Positions 1 to 9,515 of a stretch of 37,892 nt of DNA are shown one piece after another. Source of the stretch: Phytophthora quininea (Eukaryota; Oomycota; Peronosporomycetes; Peronosporales; Peronosporaceae). Every line of letters begins with the position of its first letter. The first letter of the stretch is position 1. The notes under the pieces were generated by a model. It saw only the letters and a program-made list of their open reading frames with translations, ran no database searches and had not been told where the DNA came from. Both the position numbers and the translations under genes were made by a program. The stretch covers positions 1-37,892 of the forward strand of contig JAAVTG010000943.1 of assembly GCA_011947345.1 (NCBI GenBank), in the 5' to 3' direction.

Positions 1-351
1 GCTGGTGGTTTGGGGGCGGAAGGTCTTCCTTCCGAGAACACTTTCAAACCAACTTTGGTGGCGACCACTTTCGACTTTGCCGTCTCCAGATCGATCCATG
101 CCCGTGGATGCATAGGCTGTGCGAGGGGGAGGAATCCGAGACATCTCGAGACGCAGGCGGAGACCGCTTCAACCCCAAGCCCGAAAGTCGCAGCGTTAAA
201 ACGTCTGGCGGCCACCCCGGTCTCGCACGGCTCCCATCTCGAGCTTCCCCGCCCATACCCCCCCCCAAATCCCCGCAGCACACACTTGTCGGAAGTCGTC
301 CGATTGGTTTGACCCAAGTTTACTCCGCCACAAGCAGAAGGGCCCAGCAGC
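1..351. other. Intergenic / 5' flank of the phosphodiesterase gene
   Basis: No convincing gene is visible. Short open frames run in several frames but have no recognisable domain or consistent codon use. The stretch is GC-rich and ends in the ATG at 352. I did not find a clear oomycete Inr/FPR core promoter here. The first bases could be the tail of a gene that lies left of the window. Confidence 0.4.
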
Positions 352-3300
352 ATGACCTCCACGCCCAGTAACGGCGCGGCACTCGGCCGGGGCTCGAGGA
401 TGGCCCGGTCGGCGCAAGCCGTGGCGACCCGCGTCTCCCATAGCGTCCGTAGTGCATCGGGTTCGATCGACGACGCGCGGAGACAACGCGCTCGGAAACG
501 GTGGCACCTCATCCGGACCCACGTTAGAGTCACCCGACGGTGCGTGCTAAGTGTAGTTCGTTCATCGATGGCATCGGGTATCACTAACCGGGGCCTTCTG
601 TGGCATTAGGCTGTCAAGAGAACTCGCGTCGAAGCTCGGTCGACGGTTCACGTTGGCGCAGCAAACTCTAGCGGACATGTGCACAACCCTCCTAACTTCT
701 AGAAGCTCTGTACTGGAGACGCTTCTTGCGGTTCGAGCGCAGTTTCTGTCGCTTCTCAACGCTGAGCACTGTGTGCTGAGCTTTGAGATTTCGGCAGCGT
801 CGTCGTCGTCCGGATCGAGCTCTGTGATCGAGTTTGACGGACAGGACTTTAGGCAGGTGGTGGAGAAGCCCTCCAGGACTTCGGGCGCTGGAATAGCACG
901 GAGAGAAGCACGGGCAAGTTCTCATCGACCGACGTTCTACTCCTCGGCGTCGGTGTGTTCCCGAGCTCACATTGAGCCTGCTTCCAATGACAGACAACTT
1001 CAGGTACGCAAACGTCTCTTACCGCTCATACTGGGCATCAAATGCTGACTAGGTGTTATGACGACGCCTTAGAACTACCTGTGCCTGCCTCTTGTGGACT
1101 GCAGCGGCCGAGTCCAGGCCGTTGTCGAGATATTTAACGCCCACTACGACACCCAAGTCATTGCTGCTTGGCTAGGCGACTGCAAATCCGACAGTTCGCT
1201 GTCGTTTCGATCGTTCAAATCGACGAGTGAACCGCTCCGAGTTTTCTGCGGGTTTGTTGGGGACTGCTGTGTGCAGCAGCTCCGATTGAGTCAATTGCCA
1301 GCGGACCAAGTGACTGTAGCGTCGATGAATCAGTCGCAAGTCTGCGTCATCGATTATCTGGCCGACCGAGCTGTTCGACCCCGCTCTTTCAGCTGAACTT
1401 CTTGCAACGTGCACTTGCTGTCGACGGCTGGACGGTGTACGCTCTTGATCGCGAGGAGAAGACGCTGTGGGCTCGACTTGCCAGCGGGAGCAGTCTATGG
1501 AGAAATACTTCGACGGTGCCAATGGGTCAGGGCGTCATCGGCAGATCTGCATCAACAGCAGAGCCTCTCTACGATGGCGACGTTCTTTGCATCCCGATGT
1601 TCGACCATCGTCAGGGCCATCGCGTGAACAGCGTCGCAGTATTCTTCGGTGTACCCGAGTCAAAGCTTAACACTCGCGAAGTCTTCCGACAGTGCGATGT
1701 CGAGCTCTGCAGTGCCGTCTGCCGCAACATTGGCAGCTTCTTGCACAGGATGTCGATGGAGGATGTTGCTACTCGAGCTCAAGGCAAAGCAGCTGCATTG
1801 TTAGAACTATCCAGTCTGCTCTTTCGAGAACTTGAGCGATCGCCCAAGCCCACAGCGATGGTTATTGCTGCTGCAAAGACCACAGTCAAGAAGTCGTGGC
1901 TTCGAGTTGCCGATTGCAACGTTTACATGCGGGACCAGCTCACTCGCGAGCTGTATTCACCAGGCAACGCGACACAGGGCGAATACCGAGTTCCGCTGTC
2001 GTCTGTTCCTGCAAACGTCACGACCGCAGCTCGCAGCGGCAACGTGGTCAATCTGCGCGACGTTAGAGTGATTTCAACGTCACGCGGTCGGAACAACAGC
2101 AACCACCAAGCACGGCCAGTTCTTGCGGTGCCTGTGAAGGATCCTTTGTCTGGTGTCGTGTTGGCTGTGCTGGAGTTTACGGACAAACTCGCTCAAATCG
2201 ACCGACCTGGCGTGGAGTTGGAAAAATTGTACTTCGATCAAGGCGACGAGGATCTGGCCTGCGGACTTGCTCAACAGCTTGCTTCTGCCTTGAGGAACAC
2301 CCAGCGATTGGACGCTGCACGAGCAGCTCAGCGCAAGACGGCTGCTTTACTGTCGCTTCGTCTTCCTGCCGCTACTGGGACGATGCCAGGCGAACATGCA
2401 GGGACCGTTTTTGCTGCAGCTGAAGCGGCTGCTTGTCGAGCAGTGCGGGCATCGCATGGTGCTCTCTTTCTGGTCGACGCGCCAAGTCGCTCGCTATTTG
2501 CTCGAGTGGGTGCTGATTGGAGAGGGTATTCGCTACCCATCGGCCAAAAACTACAAGGCCGTGTCGCTGCAAGTGGAGCTGCTGTGCGGTTGGTTCGTGA
2601 GGCACGTGTCCACCCCGAGTTCGACCAAGACTACGACCGTGCAATCGGCCTGCAGACTTCGAGTTTGCTGTGCGTTCCTATCAAAGCTCAACCTTCCATG
2701 TCGGCGTCAATGTCTGCGTCGTCATCGTTCTGTGCCTCTGGAATTTCGTCTCGTTCCGGTCGTCGCTGCAGTAGCAGCTTCAGCACGAGCAGCAGTACTG
2801 ACGAGGAAGGAGACGACCGACCGATTATCGGCGTCTTCTACGCCGTCAACAAGAACAGCACGAACGGTGAAGCCGAGGGTTTTGATGCGGAAGACGAGCA
2901 AGTGCTCCGTGCGATTTGTGTTGAACTCTCAGCGCTGGTGGAGCGTCGAGCTTGGGAGCTTGTATTCGAGTCTCCGTCGTACGAAGACAGTGACAGCAGC
3001 GATAGCGAAGGCGAAAGCCACGTGACTCGGACATTCCTGTCGCAGTACACTACGGCGTCACCCTCTCGGCGTCGTCGACGTCCTCGAACTCGGTCGCGTC
3101 TTCCGTCGCATGATATCGATCACGCTGCTGCCCTTGTTGCGGCAACGTCATATCACGAGGGCTGCTTCTTGAGCAGCAGTGGTGGCTGTGGGATGCTGCC
3201 TCCGATCCCAGTTAGTCTCGGACTTGGGACCGGACTCGGGACTGTACAAGCGAATCAAAGCCCCGTGCTGCAGTGGAGTCTGGACCCGTGGCAGTTTTCC

Positions 3301-4437
3301 CATGCTCAACTCATTGATCTGGCCGTGGACATGTTCGAGCTGCACGACCTGATGGACGGATTCGCATTACCAGAAGCAACGCTGCGGCGGTTCCTCCATG
3401 GCGTTCAAGCGCAATATCTCGATGTGCCGTACCACAACACGTACCACGCATTCTCAACGCTGCACATGACGTTCTTGATGCTCACGGCGCAAAGCAAGAC
3501 CATGGCCATGACGTTGATTCCGTGCTCTACTGCGTTGGCAGTGGGTCCGTCGACCAAAGCGCAAGCGACCGAGCGGGTCCGTCAGAAACGTTGTGGCGAA
3601 CTTCTTCTCGCCCCTCGTGAGCGTCTTGCTGTGTTCGTGGCCTCTTTTTGCCACGACATGGGCCACGACGCCCGCACCAACGACTTCCACGTTCGACGCA
3701 GTTCCAAACTCGCTCGACGGTACAATGACCACTCCGTGCTGGAAAACATGCACGCTGCTGCCTGCTTCGAGACGATGCGTCGTCCCGGTCATGACGTGTT
3801 TGCTGGGATCGAGGACGGATCAAACGAGACCGCCGGGACGCGTCGCAAGTTGCGGAAGCGAGTCATCCGTGCTATCCTCGCGACTGACATGCACCAGCAC
3901 GCGAGTATTGTGGCCAAGCTGCACGACGCTCAACTTCGAGGCCGCCAGAACGACGACGAGGCGCTGCGCGAGTTGCTAGTCGACGCAGTCGTGCACTCGG
4001 CCGACATCTCGACACCGACGCAGAGTTGCGAGCAGCATCTGCGCTGGACCACGCGACTGCTTGAAGAATTCAACGATCAACACGCAGAGGAAGTGGAACT
4101 GGGACTCACAGCCACGCCATTCATGGATGGCAGTCCCGACTCGCCCGAGTTCTCGAGGGTGAACTTGGCGTTCGTGGACTCTTGTGCGTTCCCTCTGTGG
4201 CGAGCTATGAGCGGTATGTTGGCTGGACTCGAAGGATGTCTAGCCAACTTGGAACGCAATCGCGCCATGTGGGCGTCTCGACTGGAGGAGACGACCAAGC
4301 AGGAAAAGGAGCAGAGCGACAAGAAACTACCTGGCAGTCACTCGCAGGCCAGGGACATCCCCAACGACCAACAAGAAGGAACCTTGGCGGTCGGTAGGAC
4401 TATCTATTGTACTTTATCACCAACACAACAGTTTTGA
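352..4437 (+). CDS. Cyclic-nucleotide phosphodiesterase with four GAF-like domains (4 exons, about 1287 aa)
   Basis: This gene would hydrolyse cAMP and/or cGMP. My model joins 352-539, 610-1003, 1073-1309 and 1393-4437. Introns are 70, 69 and 83 nt with GT..AG ends, and phases close to an exact codon total. Four GAF-like segments precede the catalytic domain: about residues 65-270 (ending in a helix with VFCGFVGDCCVQ), 274-392, 402-582 and 586-795. A Ser/Arg-rich linker follows. The class I HD-type PDE domain spans about 899-1232. Metal-site residues are present: HNTYH (His954, His958), CHDMGHD (His1027, Asp1028) and HSADIS (Asp1144). The position expected to hold the conserved nucleotide-binding Gln appears to be Asn1197 (codon 4162-4164). 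Metazoan GAF-PDEs (PDE2/5/6/10/11) have two GAF domains, so four is unusual. Substrate preference cannot be read. The first two introns are firm; the donor at 1310 (gtgact) is the weakest join. Confidence 0.88.
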
Positions 4438-4537
4438 CCAAAGCAAAGTTGCCTTTTCATCATACAAACTTCAAGTCTTTCGTTGAAGTGCGTCATTTCC
4501 GAATCTGCGCCGTCGAGTTGCCAAGAACGTCCACGAG

Positions 4538-5762
4538 ATGAAGCGAGCGAGTCCCAGCAAGCCAAGTGGCCAGCCCAACAAGACCGAGAGCGTCGAGTGC
4601 GCCTTCTGCCGCAAGACCTTCAAGAAGCGCGGCCTGAGCCAACACCACAACTTCTGCAGAGACAAACCCGTGCTGCCTCCCACGGGCCGACGCAGCTACA
4701 GCTTCTACCTCTTCAACGAGCAGCTCTTCGAGCACATTCTGGGCTTCCTGGGCAACCAGACGCTGACCAAGCTGCAGGCGATCACGGGAGACCGCTACTA
4801 CCAGTGCCAGAGGGAGCTGGCCAGACTGTGCTGTCCGTGTGAGAACGACAACCCAGTGATGGTGGCGGGACTGTGTCTGCAGTGCGAGAGGGACCAGAAC
4901 CCACACTTCCAGGCTCTAGTTAGTGCAAGTGATGCCAGAGGTCTCTATGGACTGACCAAGTTCGCTAGGATCCCTCGACACAATGGCCACTCTGGAGCTG
5001 CCTTCTGGAGCGACAAGAAGGTCTTCAGTCGAGCGGATCTGGAGCAGCGCATGGTGGAGAAATGTGGATCAAAGCTTAGGTGGTTGAAATCCATTGCTAA
5101 GAAGGACAAGAGGGACAACGGCCTGAAGAAGCGCGTGGCTCGTATTATCTACAGCAAAGCCAAGCACGATGCTGTCGTGGCTACCCTCTCGCCAGCGTGC
5201 GCGTTTTACTTGGAATTCCAAGCGAGTGATGCCCTAAACCGAGAGGAATACGATGTTGAAAACAGCTTTAGAGTCTAACGGCGTTCAATTCAGAGACAGT
5301 GAAGATCCGTGCGTCAAGTTCATTGTAATTGGACTGGGCGTTCTGGACGAAGTTGTGAACGCCGTAGAAGAAGTCGCTTTTCTAAAGGACCAAACCGACT
5401 ATGCAGACAGAAGTGCTGCCAAGATGAATTTGCTGCAGAACACAGTCGATCACTCTTGCCAAGACTATGGATGGTATGGCTATGACAGCTCCGACGACTA
5501 CCAGTACAACTCCAACGACTATTTGGACAAGAAGAAATAGTGCCAGGACGACGTCAAGAAAGAGTTATGTGTCGAGTACCTTAGTAGCAAGGGAATCACG
5601 CTACCGCAGAAATGGCAAGCTTGTCGACAGCGGTACGAGTGCTCCGTATCGGTTGGAGCAGACCCAAATGTGTACAAGCACTACATTTATACTGGGCAAG
5701 GACAGCTTCCCATGGTGTCGAAAACCTCTGCGGCAAGCCGATCAGCCACTGCAACGTGGTGA
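4538..5762 (+). pseudogene. Decayed zinc-finger / F-box-like gene, paralogue of 28976-30184
   Basis: The frame opens with MKRASPSKPSGQPNK. It has a C-x2-C...H-x3-C finger (CAFC...HHNFC), an F-box-like stretch (NEQLFEHILGFLGNQ) and a second Cys cluster (CCPC...CLQC). It follows the intact paralogue at 28976 but stops at 5278. The homologous reading continues in another frame from about 5253 (IVIGLGVLDEVVNAVEE matches IVIGLGGVEDAVNETEE). Aligning the two suggests a deletion of a few tens of bases, not a multiple of three, just before this point. A second lesion is TAG at 5538-5540 where the paralogue has a Glu codon. After it the frame reads KKELCVEYL and on to a stop at 5762. One frameshift plus one nonsense codon argues for a pseudogene. 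A shortened 246-residue product from the first frame remains possible. Confidence 0.75.
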
Positions 5763-5829
5763 AACACTCATCCATTTCGCGCAAATCGCGTCAGGAATAA
5801 TTACTGGTACGGTGAGCCAAGTGCTTGCC

Positions 5830-7101
5830 TTAGTATTTTAGCAGACCGAGCTTCCGGATGGTCTGGTATTGCTCTAAGCATCAATCGCACTGTCAGACAT
5901 GCAGACAACATCAAAGAATCTCGTAGTACGCACCAGGGATCTCCATGAGCGCTTGCATTGCGAAACCAGCCTCTGGGTTCTTCATATTCCGCTTGAGCAC
6001 GTTGTTGTACTCGACGAACTGGAAGTTGTCGAAGCGTCTGGCTGGCAGTTCGTCGTCGAACTCTTCCATCATTTCCCACGGACCGTCTCCGACGCCGACC
6101 ATGATGATCGCTACAAGAAAAGCAATATTAGTCAACTTAGACGAGTAAGATCGCACCAACAGCTCAAGTTGTCCTCACAAATGGGGTATTTCGACGCCTC
6201 GACGATGGCTTGGCGTGTTGCCTTGGGCTCGTTCACTTGTCCGTCTGCAATGATCACCAAAATGTGGTAGCCAGGGTCGGCCTTCACAGCTTTGATGGCC
6301 TCATGGATCACCGGCGCAAAACTCGTGGGCCCCCACAGTCTGACCGTTGCTGCGATGCTATTGTACCGACGAAGAACGTCGTCAAAGCCCTGGCAGCCCT
6401 GTCCTTGGAAGAAAGGGAAAGCTCCCTCGGCTTTTGTAGTGCTGTCCCCGAAGCCAAACGCAGGGATGATGTTGTCGTCGTCGAAGGCTTCAAGCGTTCG
6501 TCCAATAGCTCTGATCACACTCTGCCAAACTCCTCGTAAGTTGTCGGCGGCATGCAACATGCAAAGACTGTTGTGGCCACCTGATAGGGATTTTGAACTG
6601 CTCCAGTTGGGTCGATATAGTGCAGACAGCGGCCGTCGAAACTCTTCTTCCCAGTCCACTGCAGTTCATCATCAACATGTGAATACCCACACATTTGTTT
6701 CTCCTACACACGGTCGAAATACTCCCCACCCTGTTCGACTCGGTGAAGTCAATCTGGCATGCAACAGCACTTCGTCAACGTTTATCAACAGGACTATCCA
6801 ACCACCAAGAACACTTACCCCTAAGATGAGGTTCGACGACTCCAGACCAGCTTTCCTTCAGATTCCATGATATTTGGTTAGAAAAGCTCGCTGGCTAGTA
6901 AAAATGCTGCAGTAGACTACCTCAAGTCGCTCTGCACTTCCTCTGCATCACCAGCCAAAACATGGTCTTCAGTGCCCGTTGCTATCCAAAGCTGTCCAAG
7001 GCTACCGACGCACCGATCGTCTCGTAGCGGTCTGGGATCGGTCGAAAAGCGTTCGCCTTCTTGCCGGGCGCTGCCGCCTCCTGACTCGAAGCGCATCCCA
7101 T
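5830..7101 (-). CDS. Copine-type vWA domain protein A (8 exons, 270 aa)
   Basis: Exons on the minus strand, 5' to 3': 7014-7101, 6921-6942, 6819-6855, 6730-6753, 6581-6658, 6179-6521, 5934-6110 and 5830-5873. All introns are GT-AG and all phases close. The product starts MGCASS, an N-myristoylation/palmitoylation-type signal, so membrane anchoring is likely. It then has the copine (vWA-like) domain: KAGLESSNLILG, IDFTESN (the copine version of the metal-site motif, on the 24-nt exon), NPYQ, IIPAFGFGD, HILVIIADGQ, IIMVGVGDGPW and RRFDNFQFVEYN. Plant RGLG ubiquitin ligases share the acylated N-terminus and copine domain but add a C-terminal RING. Here the protein ends in QTIRKLGLLKY with no RING, and no C2 domains precede the vWA. 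A scaffold or calcium-linked membrane role is inference. The paralogue is at 9516-10807. Confidence 0.87.
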
Positions 7102-7181
7102 GGCGGGAATCGTAGAATAAAGCCGGACAGACAGAATGCGATGCATTTGTGGGTACGCCTAGAGTCAATTCCTATGGCTTT

Positions 7182-8750
7182 TTAACAATGGCCACCGTCC
7201 ACCACGGGCTCCGAGGTTGCGGTGGAAGGAGACGTCTGTGTAGACGGTTTCTTGGTCTCCGTTGACGGAGCAGTCGTCGTAGTAGCATTCCCCGACGAAG
7301 TCGAGTTGGTCTGCGGCCACGTGGTGATGTCGGTGCCGTTGGCGTAAATGGTGAAGCCGTCGGTGGGCACCGCCTCGGCCGTGCTGATGTCGTTGGCGAA
7401 CCACAAGAAGCGGAACGACTCGCGGGTGGCGATCACGCGCGAGCCGCCGAAGGTCACGTTGTTGGCCGCCAGCGACCAGCTCGGGATCAGCGACGAGTCG
7501 ATGCGAGGGCCAGCGTGGCCCTCGTAGTTGCCACCGGAGCCGGTGGTGACGTGGTAGATGCCGTTGGCGGCATCCTCCTTGTTCTTGTAGATCTTGGCGG
7601 TGCGCTCGTACGCGTGCACGTGGCCGGTGATCATGGCGTGCACGCCGTTGGCCGAGAAGACCTCCTCCCACTTGGCCATCTGACCGCACTGCGGCTCCGA
7701 GTAGACCGTGCCGGAGTAGTAGGTGCCGTTCCAGCAGTTGGCGGCGTCGCTGTCGTTGATGTCGAAGATAGTGGACGAGCACTGGCACTGGTGGTTGCTC
7801 CACGTGTTGTAGTACGGGTTGTGCTTGAACACGACGACCCACGGGGTCGTGCTGCGGTCGACGCTCTGCAGGTCCGACTTGACCCACTCCAGCTGCGCGT
7901 CGCGCTCAGCAAGCCAAGCTTTGGTGCCCACCACCGTGGTGTTGGTGCCCTTGGAGCCGGTGTAGTCGTCCAGGAAGACGCAGTGCACCAGACCGATGTC
8001 TAGCGAGAACCACGTGCGGTGGCTGGTCTTGGCGTCCTCGGAGATGGGAGTGTACACGCGGTTGATGTAGCCCAGGTAGTTTTCAGCCTCCAGCTCCATG
8101 TCCTCCGGATACGGCGGCAAGTTCAAGTGACCCGACGACGTGATGGTCTCGTGGTTGCCGTTGATGCCCGTGATCGGGTAGACAGACGTCAGGTTCTGCT
8201 GCTCGGTGAACCAGTTGTCCCATTGCAGGTGCTGGCCGTTGGCGTACGAGTAGTCTCCGGCGATGATCAGCGCCTGGATGTGCTTGCCTTCGAAGGTCTT
8301 GGCCTGCTCTGCAAAGGTCGTCTCGGACGACGTCGTGTCGCCGGGGTCTCCAATCACGCCGATGATGGTCTCCTCGGCGTCTGAACCAGGGTGCAGCAAT
8401 GAAAGGAACGAGCCTGTGAACTCGGACTTGCCGATCGTGTACTGGTACTTGGTGGTCTCCGCCAGATCGCACAGCAGCGCCGTGTGCAGGTAGGGCGACG
8501 AGTACGTGTAGTTGTACTCGGGCTCGTTCACGGCGTAGTTGACGGCAGAGCTTTGAGCGGTTACGGTGGACGCACTGTCCGAGGTGGCCGTCACGGTGTA
8601 CGGGTCGGCGAGCTGACTGGCGAAGGACACGGCGATGCCATTGGCGCAGTTGGCGGCGGAGCTGGAGATACCGAGATGCACCTGCGTGACCTCGGCCGAG
8701 GCCACCGCGGCGGCGACGGTGGCGGAGAAGTACGCGAATACCTTTACCAT
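7182..8750 (-). CDS. Secreted purple acid phosphatase / metallophosphoesterase (522 aa)
   Basis: A single-exon gene. Residues 1-19 form a signal peptide (MVKVFAYFSATVAAAVASA). An N-terminal fibronectin-like region comes next, then the five metallophosphoesterase blocks of purple acid phosphatases in order: GDPGD (Asp135), AGDYSYANG (Asp166, Tyr169), GNHE, VVFKHNPYYN and GHVHAYERT. The family binds a dinuclear Fe-metal centre and hydrolyses phosphomonoesters at acid pH. With a signal peptide and a Thr/Ser-rich tail (about the last 40 residues, likely O-glycosylated) the enzyme is probably extracellular or wall-bound and used for phosphate scavenging. All metal ligands look present, so it should be active. 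It lies 80 bp upstream of copine gene A in the same orientation and sits between the two inverted copine genes. A strong Inr/FPR core promoter directly precedes the ATG. Confidence 0.93.
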   Translation of the reverse strand: MVKVFAYFSATVAAAVASAEVTQVHLGISSSAANCANGIAVSFASQLADPYTVTATSDSASTVTAQSSAVNYAVNEPEYNYTYSSPYLHTALLCDLAETTKYQYTIGKSEFTGSFLSLLHPGSDAEETIIGVIGDPGDTTSSETTFAEQAKTFEGKHIQALIIAGDYSYANGQHLQWDNWFTEQQNLTSVYPITGINGNHETITSSGHLNLPPYPEDMELEAENYLGYINRVYTPISEDAKTSHRTWFSLDIGLVHCVFLDDYTGSKGTNTTVVGTKAWLAERDAQLEWVKSDLQSVDRSTTPWVVVFKHNPYYNTWSNHQCQCSSTIFDINDSDAANCWNGTYYSGTVYSEPQCGQMAKWEEVFSANGVHAMITGHVHAYERTAKIYKNKEDAANGIYHVTTGSGGNYEGHAGPRIDSSLIPSWSLAANNVTFGGSRVIATRESFRFLWFANDISTAEAVPTDGFTIYANGTDITTWPQTNSTSSGNATTTTAPSTETKKPSTQTSPSTATSEPVVDGGHC

Positions 8751-8757
8751 GGCGAGG

Positions 8758-8775
8758 CCAATTGGGGAATGAGAA
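8758..8775 (-). promoter_or_regulatory. Oomycete Inr + FPR core promoter of the phosphatase gene
   Basis: Read on the minus strand the site is TCTCATTCCCCAATTGG. The Inr-like TCATTCC (8766-8772) is followed at once by the FPR-like CAATTGG. It lies 8-25 bases upstream of the phosphatase ATG, so the 5' UTR would be very short, as is common in oomycetes. Confidence 0.6.
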
Positions 8776-9480
8776 ACTGCTAGACTATCCTCGCGCGGGC
8801 GTCAGAGAGGCAGAGCTTTCCCCATCTGGGTCGAATCGGGAGCCCCCGTGCTGTGTCTCCACACAAAACGCTCGGCCGTTGAGACGAGTCCCATCGCGTG
8901 AACGATCTAACGGTCCACGACCCGACCGAATCTCGATGCCAGGAATGCACAGGGCAATCTTCGTCGGAGACGAAGACGATCTCAGATACGTGGCACACCA
9001 CCAGAATCTACGAGGGAGGGAGGACCCCCAGCAGATGTGGAGGCGTCTCCGAACAGCAGGCTCCGTGACAGCGAACAACACACGGCGAAGCACAATGTTT
9101 ACAGCTCGTAAGACGCCGTTAGTCTATCCATCTGCAGCAGGAACTTGTGGCAGGACAAGCAGAGACCCGTCGACGCCACATGCCCTTGAAGCGACTTCGA
9201 CTTGAGGCTGCACGATACATAAGATTGGCGACCGAATCGAATCTCGACCGAAGATAGTTTCTGCATGACCGCGGGATGGTGAAAGACATGAGCGGGGCGA
9301 TCAAGCCGGTGGGCTTTAGAAGCATGGAGATTGTGGTTCACCACAGGAAGGGGAAATCTCGCTCGAAAAGAAGAGCTTCATTTACCATGCATGATAAAAA
9401 AATGTTTTGAAGAAAGCAAAACATATTTGTGAGAAAATGTATCTACAAAAATGTACCCATATAATAAAGACAGTTGGCGA
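8776..9480. other. Intergenic region between phosphatase and copine gene B
   Basis: About 700 bp with no supported gene. Overlapping short frames on both strands lack domains. The stretch from about 9360 to 9480 becomes A/T-rich, as expected upstream of a promoter. No repeat, tRNA or mobile-element end was recognised. Confidence 0.4.
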
Positions 9481-9500
9481 CTTCTTCCCACATTTTTGAC
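9481..9500 (+). promoter_or_regulatory. Oomycete Inr/FPR-type core promoter of copine gene B
   Basis: The sequence CTTCTTCCCACATTTTTGAC fits the Inr pyrimidine-rich start element followed by the FPR-like CATTTTT. It ends 15 bases before the ATG at 9516. The Inr half is a looser match than in the phosphatase promoter. Confidence 0.5.
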
Positions 9501-9515
9501 TTGGAAACGCTGGAA

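Noticed and set aside
6132..6659. Copine gene A as a short protein starting MDWEEEFRR
   Set aside because: That start is the intron-exon junction of exon 5 read in the wrong frame; the upstream exons supply MGCASS and the metal-site motif.
5899..6870. Plus-strand frames over copine gene A
   Set aside because: They are shadows of the minus-strand exons, which are fully explained by the eight-exon model.
7515..8003. Long open frame on the plus strand inside the phosphatase gene
   Set aside because: It is the antisense shadow of a GC-rich coding region; it is Val/Gly/Arg/Asp-rich with no domain.
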